DNA of 64,000 nt, taken from Micromonospora_H sonneratiae (lineage in GTDB: Bacteria; Actinomycetota; Actinomycetes; Mycobacteriales; Micromonosporaceae). The stretch spans positions 1 to 64,000 of the forward strand of contig NZ_JBHTMP010000024.1 of assembly GCF_042679305.1 (NCBI RefSeq), given 5' to 3'. The translations under genes were made by a program, and so were the position numbers. The notes below the pieces were generated by a model. It did no database searches and had not been told where the DNA came from. It saw nothing but the letters and a program-made list of their open reading frames with translations. Positions within the stretch are counted from its first letter, which is position 1. Every line of letters starts with the position of its first letter. Of this stretch, positions 59,829 to 64,000 are shown in pieces.

Positions 59829-61032
59829 CCGCAGGAACGCCGGCATGCATAACCGCACGGCCATCGCCGCACCTGGCCGCAGGAACCCGGTCGCGTCGCA
59901 GCGGCTGGCCGGCCGGGCGCTGGTCGTACTCCTGGCGCTGTTTGCGCTGGTCGGACCGGGCAGCGCGGGTGTGGCCGCACGCCCGACGCCGGCCACCGCC
60001 CCGGCGCTTGCTCTGCCCGCGCCGACCGGCCGCTACCCGGTCGGCACCACGTGGCTGCATCTGGTCGACCATGGACGGCCCGACCCGTGGCAGCCCGGGA
60101 CGGATCGGGAGCTGATGGTGTCGCTGTGGTACCCGGCGCTTCCCGTACCGGGCGGGCGGGCACCGTACACCACCGCTGCCGTATCCGCCCGGATCGTCGC
60201 CGCCGAGGGGTTGCCCCTGCCACCGGAGGTGCTGACCACGGTACGTACCAACGCACGGTGGCACGCACCCGTCCGACCGGCCATGGGCGGGTGGCCGCTG
60301 GTGGTGCTCTCCCCCGGGTTCAGTCTGAGCCGCGAGTCGCTGACCGGGCTGGCCGAGGAGTTGGCCAGTCAGGGGTACGTGGTCGCCGGGGTCGACCATC
60401 CGTACGAGGCCCGGGGCGTCGAGTTCCCGGACGGCCGGGTGACCGGATGTCTCGCCTGTGACCTGTGGGGCCCCGGCACCGCCGAGCGGGTCGTCGAGGG
60501 ACGGGCCGCCGACGTGTCGTTCCTGCTGGACCGGCTGACCGGACGGCACCCGGCCTGGCCGGACGCGTGGGCGGTGGACCGTACCCGGATCGGGATGGTC
60601 GGCCACTCCATCGGCGGTGCCTCGGCGGCCCAGGTGTTACGTACCGACCGGCGGGTGGCTGCCGGGGCCGACCTGGACGGCACCCTCTTCGTACCGGTTC
60701 CGGCGGGCACGGTCACCAGGCCGTTCCTGCTGGTCGGCGCGGACCGGCCGGCGGACGTCAGTTGGGTACGCGACTGGCCCGGGCTGGCCGGGTGGAAACG
60801 CTGGCTGACCGTCACCGGCACCGGGCACATGTCCTTCACCGACCGGCCGGTGCTCGGCGCGCAACTCGGTCTGGACCCGGGCCCGATTCCGGCGGACCGG
60901 CAGTTGCTGATCACCCGCGAGTACGTCACGGCGTTCCTGGACCGGCACCTGCGCGGTCAGCCCCGACCGTTGCTCGACGGTGTCTCCCCCGCCTATCCCG
61001 AGGTCCAGTTCCGAAACGAGGCCACCGTATGA
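59821..61032 (+). CDS. Secreted α/β-hydrolase (PAF-acetylhydrolase/lipase-like)
   Basis: 403 aa. A basic N-terminus and hydrophobic segment (VVLLALFALVGPGSAGVAA) direct export. The hydrolase domain has LSPGFSLSRES (oxyanion), nucleophile GHSIGGASAAQVL, acid near GADLDGTLF, and His in TGTGHMSFTD. This matches the PAF-acetylhydrolase/chlorophyllase-like group of secreted lipases. It sits between an ABC ATPase and its permease with coding overlaps at both ends, so it is part of that transport unit. Confidence 0.85.
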   Translation: MRNRRNAGMHNRTAIAAPGRRNPVASQRLAGRALVVLLALFALVGPGSAGVAARPTPATAPALALPAPTGRYPVGTTWLHLVDHGRPDPWQPGTDRELMVSLWYPALPVPGGRAPYTTAAVSARIVAAEGLPLPPEVLTTVRTNARWHAPVRPAMGGWPLVVLSPGFSLSRESLTGLAEELASQGYVVAGVDHPYEARGVEFPDGRVTGCLACDLWGPGTAERVVEGRAADVSFLLDRLTGRHPAWPDAWAVDRTRIGMVGHSIGGASAAQVLRTDRRVAAGADLDGTLFVPVPAGTVTRPFLLVGADRPADVSWVRDWPGLAGWKRWLTVTGTGHMSFTDRPVLGAQLGLDPGPIPADRQLLITREYVTAFLDRHLRGQPRPLLDGVSPAYPEVQFRNEATV

Positions 61033-61835
61033 CCACGCTCTCCTCCACTGCCCGTCGGACCGACCGCACCGGCGGTGGGCTGCCCGGGGCGATCGCCAGC
61101 GAGTGGACCAAGCTCTGGTCGGTCCGTACGACGTGGTGGGCGCTGCTGGCCAGTGTGCTGCTGATGGCGGCCACCGCCGGACAGCTGGCCATCTACGCGG
61201 CGAACGCCAACACCAACGACGACCCGGCCGACGACGTGGGCGTGGTCGCCGCCGGCCGTATCGTGATCGACTCGATGGAGTTGACCCAGTACGCCGTCCT
61301 GGCGGTGGCACTGCTGGTGATCACCGCCGAGTACGCCACCGGCACGATCCGCGCGACGCTCCAGTGGACCCCGTCGCGTACCCGGATGCTGCTGGCCAAG
61401 GCCACCGTCGTCGGCGTCGTCACGTTCACGCTGGGCCTGCTGATCGGGGCGATCGGGGTCGCGGTGGCCCGCCCGGTGCTCGGCGAGTGGGGCAGCGTGC
61501 CGGTCGGGCAGACCGTCGGTGACGTCGCCGCGAGCGCCACCTACCTGGCCCTGCTCGGGGTGTTCACGCTCGGGCTCGGAGCGGCGCTGCGCAGTGCCGT
61601 ACTGACGCTCACCGTGCTCTTCCTGAGCCTGATGATCATCCCGTTGTCGTTGCAGGAGCCGGACATCCCGGTCCTCAACCGGATCGCTGATCTCTTCCCC
61701 GGCGTGGCCGGTGCACACTTCATGCGCGGCGACACCGACCCCTATCCTCCCGCCGTCGGGCTGGCGCTGCTGGCCGGTTGGGCGGTGGTGGCGCTGCTGG
61801 CCGGCGGAATGGTGCTGCGGCGACGCGACGCCTGA
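61029..61835 (+). CDS. ABC-2 type permease
   Basis: 268 aa with six membrane segments. The N-terminal IASEWTKLWSVRTTWWALL is typical of NatB/BcrB-type ABC-2 permeases. ATG overlaps the hydrolase stop (ATGA). Works with the ATPase at 58887; by homology exports a peptide, antibiotic or ion, but substrate is unknown. Confidence 0.9.
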   Translation: MTTLSSTARRTDRTGGGLPGAIASEWTKLWSVRTTWWALLASVLLMAATAGQLAIYAANANTNDDPADDVGVVAAGRIVIDSMELTQYAVLAVALLVITAEYATGTIRATLQWTPSRTRMLLAKATVVGVVTFTLGLLIGAIGVAVARPVLGEWGSVPVGQTVGDVAASATYLALLGVFTLGLGAALRSAVLTLTVLFLSLMIIPLSLQEPDIPVLNRIADLFPGVAGAHFMRGDTDPYPPAVGLALLAGWAVVALLAGGMVLRRRDA

Positions 61836-61849
61836 CAGCGTCACTGCCG

Positions 61850-61894
61850 ACGTGTCGACCGGCGGCCGGTCATCCGGACCGCCGGTCGACACGT
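61850..61894. terminator. Terminator with 16-bp perfect stem
   Basis: 61850-61865 pairs with 61879-61894 around a 13-base loop, between the permease stop (61835) and the convergent response-regulator stop (61971). Serves one or both directions. The following 70 bases contain CGGTCGACCGTCGC-like direct repeats. Confidence 0.75.
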
Positions 61895-61970
61895 GACCGG
61901 TCGACCGTCGCACTGCCTGGTCGACCGTCGCGCCGCCTGGTCAGCCGTCGCGCGGTCGACACGTGGCCGA

Positions 61971-62627
61971 TCAGCCTTCGCCGGTCACCAGGCCGGCCTC
62001 GTACGCGATGATCGCTGCCTGGACCCGGTTGCGTACGCCCAGCCGGGTGAAGATCGTGCTCAGGTAGCTCTTCACCGTGCCCTCGACCAGGAACAGTCGA
62101 CGCGCGATCTCGATGTTGGACAGTCCCGCGCCGACCAACGCCAACACCTCACGTTCCCGGTCGGTGAGGGGACCGATCCGGTCCCGGGCAGCGGGCCCCC
62201 GGCGCATCCGTTCCCCGCCCAGGGTGAGTACCCGACGGGCCACCCGGGGCGACAGGTAGGCGGCGCCGTCGGCCACCGCCCGTACCCCGGCGATCAGCTC
62301 GCGCGGGTCACCGGACTTGAGCAGGAAACCACTGGCACCGTCACCGAGCGCCCGGGCGATGTAGTCGTCCTCACCGAACGTGGTGAGCATGACCACCGCC
62401 GTCTCCGGCAACAGTTGCCGGATCTGCGCGCCAGCGGCGAGACCGTCGAGTCGGGGCATCCGGATGTCCAGCAGCGCCACCCGTGGCCGGTGCGCCCGGG
62501 CAAGTTCGACCGCCGTACGGCCGTCGGCCGCCTCCGCGACCACCTCGATCTCCGGATCGGCGGCCAGGATCGCCTTCACCCCGGCCCGGATCATCGCTTC
62601 GTCGTCGGCCAGCAGGACCGAGATCAC
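61971..62627 (-). CDS. NarL/FixJ-family response regulator
   Basis: 218 aa. Receiver: LLADDEAMIRAGV, phospho-Asp in VALLDIRMPRLDG, Thr in LTTFGEDDY, Lys in GFLLKSGDP. LuxR HTH: LTDREREVLALVGAGLSN, LFLVEGTVKSYLSTIFTRLG. It forms a pair with the histidine kinase encoded 89 bases upstream on the same strand. Confidence 0.93.
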   Translation of the reverse strand: MISVLLADDEAMIRAGVKAILAADPEIEVVAEAADGRTAVELARAHRPRVALLDIRMPRLDGLAAGAQIRQLLPETAVVMLTTFGEDDYIARALGDGASGFLLKSGDPRELIAGVRAVADGAAYLSPRVARRVLTLGGERMRRGPAARDRIGPLTDREREVLALVGAGLSNIEIARRLFLVEGTVKSYLSTIFTRLGVRNRVQAAIIAYEAGLVTGEG

Positions 62628-62716
62628 TTCCGCTCTCCTCAGGTATGGCAGGGCCCGTCGTCATCGCATCCCGTAGAGGAGGGGGCCTTCCTGACCTCTC
62701 AGCGGGGGGGTGACCG

Positions 62717-64000
62717 TCAGGTGGTCAGGCGGTCCTTGGCCACCAGCCGGCCACCGGCGAAACACAGCCGGTAGGTCGGCTGGACGAAGGGGAAGTTTCC
62801 GTCGCTGTAGTACTCACAGACCGAGCCGGCCGGCGGCCGGGGCAGGGCGGACACGTCCGATGCCGGCACCTGCCGGGTCGGCAACCTCAGGTCTGCCCGC
62901 TGCTGGCCGATCCGCAACCGGTCGAATTCGGGCTGCTCCAGGACCGCGTCGAACGCCGCCAACGGGTAGTAGACCAGCGACAGCACCCCGGCCATCGTCA
63001 GCGGTACGGTGACCGCCACCAGCAGGCTGCGGCGGACCCGCCGCCGAGCGTGACGCAGTTGGTGGGTCGCCTGGGAGGGCACCTCGGGACGGCCGGGTTC
63101 GGTTGTCGGTACTCCGTCGACCTCGGCCACCCGGTCGGCGCGACCGTGCGGCAGGCGGGCGACCACGGCAAAACCCCCGTCCCGTGGTCCGGTCCGGAGC
63201 GTGCCGCCGGCCAGCCGTACCCGCTCACCGAGGGCCAGCAGCCCAGAGCCGGTGGACGCCATCCCCGGCAGCGGTCCGGCCGGGGGCGGGTCGTTGCGTA
63301 CGCCCACCTCGGTCCACTCCCCCGCCCGGACGACCCGTACGGCGACCGGGGCCCCCGGGGCGTAGCGGGCCGCATTGGTCAACGCCTCCTGCACCACCCG
63401 GTACGCCGCCCGGTCCGCGATCGGCGACAACTCGCCGTCGGACCCGTCCCGCACGAGGCGAACCGACATCCCGGCTTCGCGAGCCCCCTCGACCAGGTCG
63501 GCGATGCTCTCGTCGGCGGGCCGGGTGGCTGCGGGTTCAGCGTCTTCGCGCAGCACCCCGATGATGTCCCGCAACCGGTCGGTGGCGGCAGCGACACTGG
63601 CCCGCACCTCACCTGCGGCCACGCGATGCCGCTCGTCGAGCCCCGGGGTCACCTCCAGGGCTCCGGCCCGCAACGCGATCAGGCTCAGGTCGTGGCCCAA
63701 CGAGTCGTGCATGTCCTGGGCGATACGGGCCCGTTCCCGCATCCGGACCCGCTCGGCAGCCCCCCGCTGCTCCCGTTCCATCAGCTCGGCCTGCTCCCAG
63801 CCGGCAAGGACCAGGGCCTGATGCTGTCGCCGGTAGCGGCCCAGCAACCAGGGAAAGACCCCGGCGAACAGCAGTGTCGTGGCGATCAGGAACCAGATGT
63901 CCAGATCGGTGCCGAGCACACCGAGGTTCAGCACCGTGCCGCCCACCGCGATCGTGGCGAAGATGAGTGCGGCCGGCCACGCCCGGGCGGTCCGCAGCCC
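62717..64000 (-). CDS. NarL-type sensor histidine kinase with C-terminal membrane and extracytoplasmic extension (partial)
   Basis: 427 residues visible; the N-terminus runs off the right edge. Order: two membrane segments near the edge, HisKA_3 domain with the phospho-His in ARIAQDMHDSLGHDLSLI, then an HATPase domain (EALTNAARYAPGAPV N-box; STGSGLLALGERVRLAGG G-box). Unusually, a further membrane segment follows the ATPase (SLLVAVTVPLTMAGVLSLV), then ~75 residues with two Cys (SVCEYYSDG, YRLCFAGG) that should lie outside the cell. Partner of the regulator at 61971. Confidence 0.88.
   Translation of the reverse strand, partial: GLRTARAWPAALIFATIAVGGTVLNLGVLGTDLDIWFLIATTLLFAGVFPWLLGRYRRQHQALVLAGWEQAELMEREQRGAAERVRMRERARIAQDMHDSLGHDLSLIALRAGALEVTPGLDERHRVAAGEVRASVAAATDRLRDIIGVLREDAEPAATRPADESIADLVEGAREAGMSVRLVRDGSDGELSPIADRAAYRVVQEALTNAARYAPGAPVAVRVVRAGEWTEVGVRNDPPPAGPLPGMASTGSGLLALGERVRLAGGTLRTGPRDGGFAVVARLPHGRADRVAEVDGVPTTEPGRPEVPSQATHQLRHARRRVRRSLLVAVTVPLTMAGVLSLVYYPLAAFDAVLEQPEFDRLRIGQQRADLRLPTRQVPASDVSALPRPPAGSVCEYYSDGNFPFVQPTYRLCFAGGRLVAKDRLTT

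Overview
The window is high-GC actinomycete DNA, most likely from a Micromonosporaceae species. Most genes use GC-rich codons, GTG or TTG starts and strong GGAGG-type ribosome sites. A 'MSERSER'-encoding interspersed repeat of the kind I associate with Micromonospora lies at 48.26 kb. Two-component systems, a SARP regulator, Tat/Sec-secreted proteins and an NRPS cluster fit the same picture. No rRNA or CRISPR was seen.

Left part (0-33 kb) is ordinary chromosome. It holds a cold-shock protein, two small secreted proteins, an AfsR/SARP regulator, a calcium-binding RTX protein, a large uncharacterised protein, a decayed DUF418 gene, and an autoregulated ribbon-helix-helix/DUF4097/DrrAB-type ABC operon. 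A tightly coupled trio follows (solute-binding protein, unknown membrane protein, MFS permease). Next come a LysR/DoxX-like pair, macrodomain, YidD, hydrolases, an orphan OmpR regulator, an M14 carboxypeptidase, a fasciclin lipoprotein, a thioredoxin-reductase/methyltransferase fusion, a GNAT acetyltransferase, tRNA-Gly, a multicopper oxidase and a LuxR-type regulator. A 0.5-kb MITE-like element with perfect inverted ends sits at 27.28-27.76 kb.

The main accessory feature is at 33.4-49.2 kb. Three translationally coupled NRPS genes run leftward: C-PCP; C-A(Ser)-PCP-C-A-PCP-TE with a cysteine in the TE nucleophile position; and a stand-alone A domain with a Cys-like code. From the same control region a rightward, mostly overlapping set encodes a KASIII-like ketosynthase, a FkbJ-type ACP, a FkbI-type acyl-CoA dehydrogenase, FkbH and a FkbK-type dehydrogenase. 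By family knowledge the last four make hydroxymalonyl-ACP from 1,3-bisphosphoglycerate. There is no PKS module and no O-methyltransferase, so the KASIII-like enzyme is the only visible candidate to use that unit. The pathway joins a small peptide assembly line to a discrete hydroxymalonyl condensation, and I do not recognise its product.

The right flank of the cluster carries TnpB and integrase scars. It then has a TetR/FAD-dehydrogenase divergon with a perfect operator, small membrane proteins, and a tRNA Val-Cys-Gly operon. The second tRNA-Gly is identical to the one at 30.15 kb and in the same orientation, so the cluster lies in a 25-kb segment bracketed by direct tRNA repeats.

The last 9 kb returns to housekeeping-type content: a TetR regulator, a TIGR03086 protein, a methyltransferase, a cytochrome P450, an ABC ATPase/secreted hydrolase/ABC permease operon, and a convergent NarL-type two-component system whose kinase runs off the window.
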